Assembly: GCA_002373045.1 (NCBI GenBank)
Contig: DFHU01000005.1
Coordinates: 7,841-61,357, forward strand
DNA length: 53,517 nucleotides
DNA from: Pseudoselenomonas ruminantium
GTDB taxonomy: Bacteria; Bacillota; Negativicutes; Selenomonadales; Selenomonadaceae
Direction of reading: 5' to 3'
Program-made: the position numbers and the translations under genes
Notes under the pieces: model-generated
Seen by the model: the letters and a program-made list of their open reading frames with translations, nothing else
Told to the model about the DNA's origin: nothing
The model's database searches: none
Shown: piece after piece, positions 31,066-38,170 of the stretch
Layout of the letters: each line of letters begins with the position of its first letter
Position numbering within the stretch: the stretch's first letter is position 1

Positions 31066-33126
31066 GTGATTACTATGCCCAAAGGCAGTATTAAGACTTT
31101 ATTTGTGCTCAGTATCATCCTGCTCACCGGTATACTGTTGAGCATACAGACCTTTATCAACATCGGCCAGTTTAAAGGCAGTATGGAAACACAGGTCAAG
31201 GCCACCTTGGAAGGCCACGCCGGGGAAATTACCGGCAAGCTCGACCAGCGGATTTTACAGGTAGCGCAGAAAACCAGCGGCCTTGCCTTAGGGGTCAGCC
31301 AGCTCAAAAGCTACGATACAGATGTCATGTTTGGCATGGCGGACGGTTATGTGCTCTCCGACCCGCTGATTATCGGCAGCGGCTTTTGGTTTGAGCCGTT
31401 TGCCTATGATACGAGTATTGAATATTATGGGCCTTATCGTACCAAGGGCAATGATAACAAAGTTTCCCTCGACATGAGCTACAGCAACGCCGAATACGGT
31501 TACACCAAATTTGACTGGTATCTGAATGCCATGAAGGCACCGGGTACCGTTGCCTGGACAGGGCCTTATCTCGACGAAGTAAGTCATACCACCATGCTCA
31601 CGTCAGCAGCCGCTGTCCAGAAAAACGGCAAGGCTGTCGGTACGGTCACGGTGGATATCGGCATTACGGAACTGGAAGATTACGTCAAGGGCATTACCAT
31701 CGGCAACAGCGGCTATGCGTTCCTCGTCAGCCAGGAAGGTTACTATCTGGCCTCCAAGGATGACAGCAAGAACATGAAGACCAAGATTACCGAGGAGAGC
31801 AACAAGGATTTAAGTGCCTTAGGTCAGAAAATTGTCGGTCTCAAAAATCTTGAACTCGTGGAAACCGATGTTTTCGGTGAAGACAGCTATGTTATGGGTG
31901 TTCCCCTCTGCATTGACAATATGAAACTCGTACTGGTCGCTCCCAAGGCGGATTATCAGGAAGCGATTACCAACGCCATCTACACGAGCATCATCATGGC
32001 GATTGTGGTTATGATTATCCTTTGTGCTGCCATGATTGCCATCTTCAACCGACGTGTAGGTTCGCCGATTTCCCATCTGATGGAAGAAGCCAGCAAAGTG
32101 GCTGGCGGCGATTTGACGCGCAAGGTAAATATATCTGCTGATGATGAAATGGGCACATTGGGCAACTCCCTCAATCATATGATTGAAAATATCCGCGGCG
32201 TCATCGGTCATGTAAACGATATGACTCAGCATGTAGCGGAGGCCAGCGAACAGCTCACCACCAGTGCTGACCAGTCGGCCCAGGCCTCCCATATGGTTGC
32301 CGAAAGCATCGTTTCCATTGCCGAAGGTGCCAGCGAACAAGCTGTCGAAGCCAGCAACATTCAAAATACCGCTGAAGAAGTGACCAGCACGGCGCAGCAT
32401 ATCGTCAGCGGCACCCAAAAAGTACTGGAGCATGCCATCAGTGCCCGGGATAAAATCGACACAGGACGCGGAGCTATTCAGGAAGCAGTTCGGCAGATGA
32501 ACAACATCACGGCTACTACCGACAGCATTCAGGAATCCATCAACAAGCTGAACACCAGTTCCCAGCAGATTGCCGATATCGTGCAGATGATTACGAGCAT
32601 TGCCGAGCAGACCAATCTGCTGGCCCTCAATGCGGCAATCGAAGCCGCCCGCGCTGGCGAAGCCGGCCGCGGCTTTGCGGTCGTTGCCGATGAGGTGCGG
32701 AAACTTGCCGAAAGCTCCAATGAATCCTCCCAGCAGATTGCTCAGCTCGTACAGGGCAACCTCAGCGATATGAAATCTGCCGTCGAAGCCAGCAGCAGCG
32801 GGGCGCAAAGCGTACAGGCAGGTATTGAAACCGTCCAGTCTGCCGACAAGGTATTTGCCGAAATCGTTACCGTGATTGATGACCTGACCGAGCAAATCCA
32901 AAAAATCGCTCAAGGCATTGAATCCATGGCCAAAGAAAACGAGAATATGCTGCAGGCTAGCATCACCATTGCCAATACCAGTGGCAAGAACTCCGACGAA
33001 GCCCAGTCCGTATCGGCTGCCGGACAGGAGCAGAGTGCCTCCATGCACGAAATCTCTGATGCCGCCCGCAACCTTGCCAAACTGGCCAGCGATTTGCAGA
33101 CGGAAATGAACAAGTTCAAACTTTGA
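31066..33126 (+). CDS. methyl-accepting chemotaxis protein (dCache type)
   Basis: A 686-residue receptor: membrane segment 1 (about 10-30), a periplasmic double-Cache sensor (about 35-300, with FGMADGYVLSDPLIIGSGFW and GNSGYAFLVSQEGYYLASKD), membrane segment 2 (about 305-327), HAMP (about 328-382) and the signalling coil. The conserved tip NLLALNAAIEAARAGEAGRG lies near 518, followed by FAVVADEVRKLAESS. It passes ligand binding to CheA/CheW. The GTG at 31066 or the ATG at 31075 may be the start; neither has a strong ribosome binding site. A dCache sensor often binds amino acids or organic acids. No CheW-binding pentapeptide tail is seen. Confidence 0.95.
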   Translation: MITMPKGSIKTLFVLSIILLTGILLSIQTFINIGQFKGSMETQVKATLEGHAGEITGKLDQRILQVAQKTSGLALGVSQLKSYDTDVMFGMADGYVLSDPLIIGSGFWFEPFAYDTSIEYYGPYRTKGNDNKVSLDMSYSNAEYGYTKFDWYLNAMKAPGTVAWTGPYLDEVSHTTMLTSAAAVQKNGKAVGTVTVDIGITELEDYVKGITIGNSGYAFLVSQEGYYLASKDDSKNMKTKITEESNKDLSALGQKIVGLKNLELVETDVFGEDSYVMGVPLCIDNMKLVLVAPKADYQEAITNAIYTSIIMAIVVMIILCAAMIAIFNRRVGSPISHLMEEASKVAGGDLTRKVNISADDEMGTLGNSLNHMIENIRGVIGHVNDMTQHVAEASEQLTTSADQSAQASHMVAESIVSIAEGASEQAVEASNIQNTAEEVTSTAQHIVSGTQKVLEHAISARDKIDTGRGAIQEAVRQMNNITATTDSIQESINKLNTSSQQIADIVQMITSIAEQTNLLALNAAIEAARAGEAGRGFAVVADEVRKLAESSNESSQQIAQLVQGNLSDMKSAVEASSSGAQSVQAGIETVQSADKVFAEIVTVIDDLTEQIQKIAQGIESMAKENENMLQASITIANTSGKNSDEAQSVSAAGQEQSASMHEISDAARNLAKLASDLQTEMNKFKL

Positions 33127-33127
33127 T

Positions 33128-33146
33128 AAAAAATCGAGAGATTTTT
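33128..33146 (+). terminator. weak AT-rich hairpin after the chemoreceptor
   Basis: AAAAATC - GAGA - GATTTTT follows the stop directly. It resembles a minimal terminator but is AT-only apart from one pair and the loop, so efficiency is doubtful. Confidence 0.35.
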
Positions 33147-33166
33147 CATCTTGGTTGCATAAAGTA

Positions 33167-33195
33167 TTGTTTTTTGGATATGGCAATGATATAAT
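33167..33195 (+). promoter_or_regulatory. promoter of the antisense RNA
   Basis: TTGTTT (33167-33172), a 17-nt spacer and a perfect TATAAT (33190-33195). Transcription would start near 33202 and run into the terminator that ends at 33258. Confidence 0.7.
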
Positions 33196-33201
33196 AGGAG
33201 C

Positions 33202-33258
33202 TAACAAGAGACAAGGATTAGAAAAATCCCCCGCGATGGCAGTCGCAGGGGATTTTTT
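33202..33258 (+). ncRNA. candidate type I antitoxin RNA (about 57 nt)
   Basis: The predicted RNA runs from the promoter at 33167-33195 to a hairpin terminator. Its 5' part holds CAAGAGACAAGGATT (33205-33219), identical to 33356-33370, where the same bases on the opposite strand cover the TTG start codon of the toxin mRNA. Its 3' terminator is antisense to the toxin mRNA 3' end. The RNA can thus pair with the toxin message at two places, as RNAII does in the Fst system. Confidence 0.7.
33222..33258. terminator. shared bidirectional terminator of the type I toxin-antitoxin locus
   Basis: AAAAATCCCC-C-GCGA, loop TGGCAG, TCGC-A-GGGGATTTTTT: the stem has one internal C/A mismatch and A/T runs on both ends. 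It terminates the rightward antisense RNA and the leftward toxin mRNA. Confidence 0.85.
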
Positions 33259-33275
33259 GTACCTCATTTACCTTT

Positions 33276-33365
33276 TTAGTGGTTCAACCAATAGCTGAAT
33301 AATTCAACCAGGATTCCCACAATCAGTGGTATCAGTACCGTCCGTATTAACTCCTCAAGAGACAA
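33276..33365 (-). CDS. Fst/PepA1-like type I toxin peptide (29 residues)
   Basis: A TTG start at 33365 preceded by AAAGGAGGTGAAATCC opens a 29-codon frame ending IPLIVGILVELFSYWLNH. The layout I-x-P-x-x-V-G-x-x-x-E-L-x-S-x-x-L matches Fst of plasmid pAD1, and the FSYWL ending matches staphylococcal PepA1. Both are membrane-inserting type I toxins. One transmembrane helix is expected; the charged C-terminal tail of Fst is reduced to Asn-His. In the mRNA leader CTCCTT-GCGA-AAGGAG folds over the ribosome binding site, as in Fst. Confidence 0.72.
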   Translation of the reverse strand: MSLEELIRTVLIPLIVGILVELFSYWLNH

Positions 33366-33398
33366 GGATTTCACCTCCTTTCGCAAGGAGATGACCTT

Positions 33399-33427
33399 AT
33401 TTTACCACAATTACATAACGTACACAA
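33399..33427 (-). promoter_or_regulatory. promoter of the type I toxin mRNA
   Basis: On the minus strand TTGTGT (33422-33427), a 17-nt spacer and TAAAAT (33399-33404). The start near 33392 gives an mRNA of about 170 nt with the SD-masking hairpin (33375-33390) at its 5' end. Confidence 0.65.
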
Positions 33428-33449
33428 TCAAAGGACAGCAGACTATCCC

Positions 33450-34301
33450 CTATCCCTTCGCCGATACCTCGTTGTAGACGTCCTTGAGCAGGGTTTCCTT
33501 GCGCAGGGACTGACATTCGCACTTGCGTTCCTCGGCATCAATATTACGGATGGTTTCGAGGATAATCTCACCAATCATCGGCGCATCATCGTAGAAGATA
33601 TCCGCCATATCCTGATGGGACCATTTCTCCTTAATGCCCTCGCCGTAGTTCACCGTGAAGTACAGCCCTGCATAGCAGGCACCGATTTCCCGTGCGAGAT
33701 AGACTTCGGGGCAAATGCTCTGCCCTACGATATCGGCATGGCCATTCATCATGGCCACTTCTGCCGGACTTTCAAAATGACGGCCATCGGTCACGGCATA
33801 AGTACCGCGAGTAAATACCCGCCCGTCAAAACGCTTCTTGGTGGCCGCAATCAAAGCCTGCCGCATTTCCGGGCACAGGGCATCGCGCATCACGAGCAGA
33901 TAACGGCCGTCCAGCATAACATCCTTGCGCACCGACAGGTCGAGATAATCGTCGGGGATAATGAAATCCCGCAAGTCCAGGAGCTTATTGACCGTACCGA
34001 CACCGCCCTCAGAAATAATGCGCTTGACGCCGGCCTCGCGGAAAACCCAGAATACCTGCCGCGAAGCATCCGCACGGGTTACGCCGCTGCGCCAGCCGTG
34101 CATTTTGACCGTGAGTACGCGCTTTTCGCCCACGCGAAACAGGCGCATAGCCGGGCTTTCGCCGTAAGGCGTGTCAAAGCGCAGATTATCGGCCAGAATT
34201 TCCACATCATCGGCTTTGACATTTGCCGGGAAATTACTGGAAAGTGTACCCGAACCGCCGACAACAGCGTAGGCGGCTGCGGGAATTTTTGCTTCAATCA
34301 T
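33450..34301 (-). CDS. MTAP/purine nucleoside phosphorylase-family protein
   Basis: The 283-residue protein fits the methylthioadenosine phosphorylase family: AAYAVVGGSGTLSSNFP at the start, KMHGWRSGVTRADASRQVFW (about 70), SEGGVGTVNKLLDLRDFIIP (about 95), and the substrate-site block MNGHADIVGQSICPEVYLAR (about 190). The phosphate-binding Gly-Ser-Gly and the conserved Glu in CPEVYLARE are present. Its place directly after mqnC suggests a role in removing the purine or ribose from (amino)futalosine, a job done elsewhere by the nucleosidase MqnB. That role is inference. GGAGAAGATATAACG precedes the chosen ATG. Confidence 0.8.
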   Translation of the reverse strand: MIEAKIPAAAYAVVGGSGTLSSNFPANVKADDVEILADNLRFDTPYGESPAMRLFRVGEKRVLTVKMHGWRSGVTRADASRQVFWVFREAGVKRIISEGGVGTVNKLLDLRDFIIPDDYLDLSVRKDVMLDGRYLLVMRDALCPEMRQALIAATKKRFDGRVFTRGTYAVTDGRHFESPAEVAMMNGHADIVGQSICPEVYLAREIGACYAGLYFTVNYGEGIKEKWSHQDMADIFYDDAPMIGEIILETIRNIDAEERKCECQSLRKETLLKDVYNEVSAKG

Positions 34302-34358
34302 CGTTATATCTTCTCCTATCGTACGCATGCCTTCCCCACTCCCTCAATGGGAAGGCTT

Positions 34359-35411
34359 TTAAAATCGTCTTATTACATTGTACTCTGTATCTCTTTGAGC
34401 TGCTTGTTTGCCAGCACCTTTTATCATATCCACCATCTTTTGGATGGACATTTCATACTGTGTGCCGGCAGCCCGCACGACGTTTTCTTCAAGCATGATA
34501 CTGCCGAGGTCATCGGCACCAAAGCCCAAGGTCAGCTGGCCAATACGCTCGCCCTGCGTAACCCAGGAGCCTTGGATATGCTTGATATTGTCCATATACA
34601 AACGGGTCACGGCCAGCGTCTTCATGTAATCCCAGCCGCTGGTCTTTTTGCCACCCAATTCCGTATTGCCGGGCTGGAAGGTCCAGGTGATAAAAGCGCG
34701 GAAACCGCCGGTCTTGTCCTGCAGGCGGCGGATTTTTTCCATATGCGCAATGCGCTGGGCCATGGTTTCGCCAAAGCCGATAACCATGGTGGCCGTACTC
34801 TCCATGCCAATGCTATGGGCGCACTCCATCACTTGCAGCCAGTCTTCCGTCATGATTTTCTTGGGGCTGACCTTTTGCCGCACTTCATCCACAAGGATTT
34901 CCGCCCCGCCGCCGGGCAGACTGTCCAAGCCTGCTTCCTGCAATCGTTTCAGCGTATCGAGAATCGATAGTCCCGCCTGCTGGGCAAAATACTGGATTTC
35001 CGTGGCCGTAAAGGAATGAATGGTAATCTGCGGGTATTTTTCCTTGATACTGCGCAGCATATTTTCGTAATAGTCAAGTCCCAAATCCGGGTAAAGGCCA
35101 CCTTGAATCATGACCTGTGTGCCGCCTGCGGCTACGGTTTCGCCTACTTTTTGCAGGATTTCCTCATTGGTCAGCAGATAAGCGTCCTTGGATTCCTTGC
35201 GGCGGAAAAACGCACAGAATTTACACTCATTTTTGCACACATTGGTGTAATTGATATTGCGGTCAACGATGAAGGTCACGGTATCATCAAACAGCTGCCG
35301 CCGCTTTTCATCAGCGCGGATTCCCAGCTCAATAGGGTCGCCACCCTCAAGCAGGCGAATGCCTTCCTCAACAGACAGGCGCGAGTTCTGGTTTTTCCCT
35401 TTCGCTTTCAT
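34359..35411 (-). CDS. mqnC: cyclic dehypoxanthinyl futalosine synthase (radical SAM)
   Basis: The 350-residue radical SAM enzyme forms the cyclic intermediate of the futalosine route to menaquinone. The cluster motif is NECKFCAFFRR within NINYTNVCKNECKFC (about 54-68), followed by GGTQVMIQGGLYPDLGLDYY, GLDSLPGGGAEILVDEVR (about 165) and the family-typical FRAFITWTFQPGNTELGGKK (about 238). LGFGADDLGSIMLEENVVRAAG near the end is diagnostic for MqnC. It overlaps the mqnE-like gene upstream by 4 nt and lies 57 bp before the phosphorylase gene. Confidence 0.93.
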   Translation of the reverse strand: MKAKGKNQNSRLSVEEGIRLLEGGDPIELGIRADEKRRQLFDDTVTFIVDRNINYTNVCKNECKFCAFFRRKESKDAYLLTNEEILQKVGETVAAGGTQVMIQGGLYPDLGLDYYENMLRSIKEKYPQITIHSFTATEIQYFAQQAGLSILDTLKRLQEAGLDSLPGGGAEILVDEVRQKVSPKKIMTEDWLQVMECAHSIGMESTATMVIGFGETMAQRIAHMEKIRRLQDKTGGFRAFITWTFQPGNTELGGKKTSGWDYMKTLAVTRLYMDNIKHIQGSWVTQGERIGQLTLGFGADDLGSIMLEENVVRAAGTQYEMSIQKMVDMIKGAGKQAAQRDTEYNVIRRF

Positions 35412-36493
35412 GGCTGCACCTCCCGATAAAAGGTATCCCGCTGCACCGGCTCATAGCCTGTTTCGCGAATAAAGCGCTCCAAATCAGTGCGGGTAATGCC
35501 CGTATTGGTTTGGGCGCCTGCCGCATGGATAATCTTTTCCTCGCCAATGGTGCCGTCCAAATCGTCCGCGCCAAAGCCCAAGGCAAGCTGCGCAATCGGC
35601 ATGGTCAGCATAATCCAGAACGCCTTGATATGGTCGAAGTTATCGAGTATCAGGCGGGAAAGCGCCAGCATCTTCATATCCTCCCAGGAACCAACGCGCT
35701 TTAAGCTTTGCTCCTCGCCCAATTCCGTATTGGCCGGATGGAAAGGGAACAGCATAAACGCCTGAAAACCATGGGTTTCATCCTGCAGGTCCCGCAGGGT
35801 GATTAAATGCTGCAGACGTTCCTCTATCGTTTCCACATGGCCATACATGATGGACGCATTGGTGCGGATTCCAAGCTTATGCGCCGTGCGCATAACGTCC
35901 AGCCACTCCGCCGTGGTAGCTTTCTTCGGACAGATAATCTCCCGCACCCGGTCGGAGAGGATTTCCGCACCACCGCCGGGCAGGCTGTCGAGTCCTGCTT
36001 CTTTAAGCTCAGTCAGCACTTCCAAAATGCTCTTGCCGCTGATTTTGGCAAAGTTCACAATTTCCACGGGAGTAAAGGCTTTGACATCCGCTTCCGGCAG
36101 TGCCGCCCGCACCTGCCTGACAATATTTTTATAATAGGCAAAATCCTTATCGGGGTGCAGGGCGCTGACGATATGGATTTCCGAGAGATTTTTCAGTTCT
36201 TTGGCGCTGTCCAAAATCTTTGCTACATCGTCTGTTTCCAGCACAAAGCCCCGTTTATCCCCGTCCTTTACCTGAAAGGCACACAAGGGACAGTTTGCAC
36301 TGCAGATATTGGTCAAATTGATATGGCGATTTACGGTATAAAAGACCTTTTTGCCGCTTTTGGCTTCCTTCATGCGGCGGGCACATTTGGCCAGGAACAA
36401 CAGGTCATTATCTTCATATAGCGCAAGCGCATCGGCAAGCGTCAGCCGTTCACCGGCAGCCGCTTTAATTCGCGCCAGTTTTATCTTCTCCAT
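35408..36493 (-). CDS. mqnE: aminofutalosine synthase (radical SAM), MqnE-like
   Basis: The 361-residue radical SAM enzyme condenses SAM with the enolpyruvyl product of MqnA. The cluster motif lies in NICSANCPLCAFQVKDGDKR (about 62). It also has IHIVSALHPDKDFAYYKNIV, VEIVNFAKISGKSILEVLTE, GLDSLPGGGAEILSDRVREI (about 167), FMLFPFHPANTELGEEQ and LGFGADDLDGTIGEEKIIHA, all typical of MqnE. A second MqnE-like gene lies 9 bp upstream. This copy keeps the usual GLDSLPGGGAEI. Which copy is the true aminofutalosine synthase is unclear. MqnA and MqnD genes are not in the window. Confidence 0.88.
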   Translation of the reverse strand: MEKIKLARIKAAAGERLTLADALALYEDNDLLFLAKCARRMKEAKSGKKVFYTVNRHINLTNICSANCPLCAFQVKDGDKRGFVLETDDVAKILDSAKELKNLSEIHIVSALHPDKDFAYYKNIVRQVRAALPEADVKAFTPVEIVNFAKISGKSILEVLTELKEAGLDSLPGGGAEILSDRVREIICPKKATTAEWLDVMRTAHKLGIRTNASIMYGHVETIEERLQHLITLRDLQDETHGFQAFMLFPFHPANTELGEEQSLKRVGSWEDMKMLALSRLILDNFDHIKAFWIMLTMPIAQLALGFGADDLDGTIGEEKIIHAAGAQTNTGITRTDLERFIRETGYEPVQRDTFYREVQP

Positions 36494-36502
36494 GCGTCCT
36501 CC

Positions 36503-37600
36503 TCAAGCAAATTTCCGCAAGATGTTGAAATTACAGTCACAGGCCGCCGGAATGCGACCGGCCTCCCGAATAATACGGATAATCTTGTCCTCAGACAGCG
36601 AAGTGGGGCTTTCCGCACCGGCATCGTGAAGAATGGTCTCCTTGTGCACAGTGCCGTCAATATCATTGGCGCCAAAGCCCAAAGCCACCTGTGCCACAGG
36701 TACCGTGAGCATGACCCAATATGCCTTGATATTGGTAAAGTTATCGAGCATCAGACGGGAAATCGCCATGGTGCGCAAGTCATCCCAATGCGAGGTCTGC
36801 TTGATTTTGCGTCCTAGTTCCGTGTTCTTGGGCAGGAAGGGGAAACAGATAAAGGTCTGGAAGCCGCCGGTTTCATCCTGTAATTCACGCAGGCGCAGCA
36901 GGTGGTCGACACGTTCCTCCAAGGTTTCAATATGGCCATAGAGCATGCTAGCATTTGACTTGATGCCGAGCTTATGCGCCGTTCTGGCCACTTCGAGCCA
37001 CTCATCAGCCGTGGCCTTGTTGGGGCAGAGTTCATCCCGCACCCGGTCGGAGAGGATTTCCGCACCACCGCCAGCAATGGCCTGCAGGCCGCCTTCATCA
37101 CGCAGGCGAATCAGCACTTCTTCCACCGACAGCCCGGAGATTTGTGCAAAATGGGTAATCTCGACTCCGGTAAAGCCCTTCATATAAAGCTGGGGATAAG
37201 TTTCATGGATGGCTTTGACAATCCCCAGATAATGGTCAAAACTCCAAGTCGGATGCAGGCCGCTGACCACATGCAGCCCGGCAAGATTCGGGTCTTTCAT
37301 GGCATCGGCCACGAGATTCAACGCCTGTTCCTTGGTCATCTCATAAGCACCTTTTTCATCACAATCCCGGCCAAAAGCACAGAACTTGCAATGCGATGTA
37401 CAGATATTGGTCAGGTTCACATGGCAGTTCACATTGTAATAGACGATATCCCCGCACTTGCGCTTCCGTACCTTATCGGCCATAGCGCCCAACCAGGCGA
37501 TATCGTGGCAGTGAAACAGCCGTATGCCATCCTCACGGGTAAGCCTTTCCCCGCGCTCAATCTTTTCTTCTATATCCTTATACTCTTCTGCCGCTAACAT
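36503..37600 (-). CDS. second MqnE-like radical SAM enzyme
   Basis: A 365-residue paralogue of the preceding gene. The cluster motif is NICTSHCKFCAFGRDCDEKG (about 61), the form seen in most MqnE proteins. Then come LHVVSGLHPTWSFDHYLGIV, VEITHFAQISGLSVEEVLIR, and a changed substrate loop: where MqnE has GLDSLPGGGAEI this protein has GGLQAIAGGGAEI (about 163-175). The end has LGFGANDIDGTVHKETILHD. It may be a second aminofutalosine synthase or a diverged enzyme of the same pathway. The start is the ATG preceded by GTGGAGGACGG. It is the first gene of the four-gene cluster. Confidence 0.85.
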   Translation of the reverse strand: MLAAEEYKDIEEKIERGERLTREDGIRLFHCHDIAWLGAMADKVRKRKCGDIVYYNVNCHVNLTNICTSHCKFCAFGRDCDEKGAYEMTKEQALNLVADAMKDPNLAGLHVVSGLHPTWSFDHYLGIVKAIHETYPQLYMKGFTGVEITHFAQISGLSVEEVLIRLRDEGGLQAIAGGGAEILSDRVRDELCPNKATADEWLEVARTAHKLGIKSNASMLYGHIETLEERVDHLLRLRELQDETGGFQTFICFPFLPKNTELGRKIKQTSHWDDLRTMAISRLMLDNFTNIKAYWVMLTVPVAQVALGFGANDIDGTVHKETILHDAGAESPTSLSEDKIIRIIREAGRIPAACDCNFNILRKFA

Positions 37601-37726
37601 ATCCGTCCTCCACATCATAAACATACTTTATTATTATAACGCTTTTGGTCAAGATTGGCTATGAACAAAAATAAATCATAAAGTTGACCAAGTTAATTTT
37701 TTAATGGAAATTTAATGCCCTTCTTC

Positions 37727-37754
37727 TTGTATTTTAATCTTGACCGCCTATAAT
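37727..37754 (+). promoter_or_regulatory. promoter of the small secreted protein gene
   Basis: TTGTAT (37727-37732), a 16-nt spacer and TATAAT (37749-37754). Upstream, TTGGTCAA (about 37646-37653) and TTGACCAA (about 37684-37691) form an 8-bp inverted repeat that could be an operator. Confidence 0.5.
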
Positions 37755-37810
37755 GAGCCATGTAGTAAGGAATTAACAACTCACATAACTTTTTAAAGGA
37801 GATGTGTAAG

Positions 37811-38056
37811 ATGTTCAGCAAGAAAAATGTAAAAATGACAGCCGTTGCCCTCGTCGGTGTTATGAGCCTGGGGATTGGTTCTCTCACCGCCACGGCAGCA
37901 GAAGCCAGCCCGTTCCATCACGGGCATAACTATGAAGTTCAGGAACTGGCCAGCAAGCACCACCGCTCTCATCCGAAGAAGTACTCGGAAGGTGAACGCA
38001 ACACGGCCGCTATTGTCGGTGCCGTAGTCGGTGCAATCATCGCCAAGAACACCTGA
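37811..38056 (+). CDS. small secreted His-rich protein, unknown function
   Basis: An 81-residue protein, not recognised. It has a clear signal peptide (KKNVKMTAVALVGVMSLGIG, then an AEA-type cleavage site near 32). The mature part is about 49 residues, rich in His/Lys/Arg (SPFHHGHNYE, KHHRSHPKKY), and ends with a glycine-zipper-like AAIVGAVVGAIIAKNT. It could bind metal or nucleic acid in the periplasm, or insert in a membrane. The ATG at 37811 has AAAGGAG nine bases upstream; an ATG at 37802 abuts the ribosome binding site. It is monocistronic between a promoter and a terminator. Confidence 0.75.
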   Translation: MFSKKNVKMTAVALVGVMSLGIGSLTATAAEASPFHHGHNYEVQELASKHHRSHPKKYSEGERNTAAIVGAVVGAIIAKNT

Positions 38057-38130
38057 TTTTAATTTTCGATAATTCTTCCTCACGAAGGATTATACATACA
38101 TTCGATTCCTAAATTCTCTAATTCTCTGCT

Positions 38131-38164
38131 AAAAAGGACATGCCCCCACAGCATGTCCTTTTTG
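38131..38164. terminator. bidirectional Rho-independent terminator
   Basis: AAAAAGGACATGC - CCCCACA - GCATGTCCTTTTT is a perfect 13-bp stem between the convergent small secreted protein gene and the DUF6056-like gene. Confidence 0.9.
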
Positions 38165-38170
38165 GTATGT

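Larger units (their letters stand above)
33205..33370. repeat. 15-bp direct repeats at the two ends of the type I locus
   Basis: CAAGAGACAAGGATT occurs at 33205-33219 and again at 33356-33370, identical at 15 of 15 bases. The first copy lies in the antisense RNA 5' end. The second spans the toxin start codon. This mirrors the DRa/DRb repeats of the enterococcal par locus. Confidence 0.9.

Noticed and set aside
31819..33267. 482-codon minus-strand frame opposite the chemoreceptor
   Set aside because: It shadows the conserved chemoreceptor signalling domain and has no ribosome binding site or domain.
33276..33365. Random short frame rather than a toxin gene
   Set aside because: Rejected as an explanation because the ribosome binding site, SD-masking hairpin, Fst-like residue pattern, repeats and convergent promoters all agree, although no homology search could be run.
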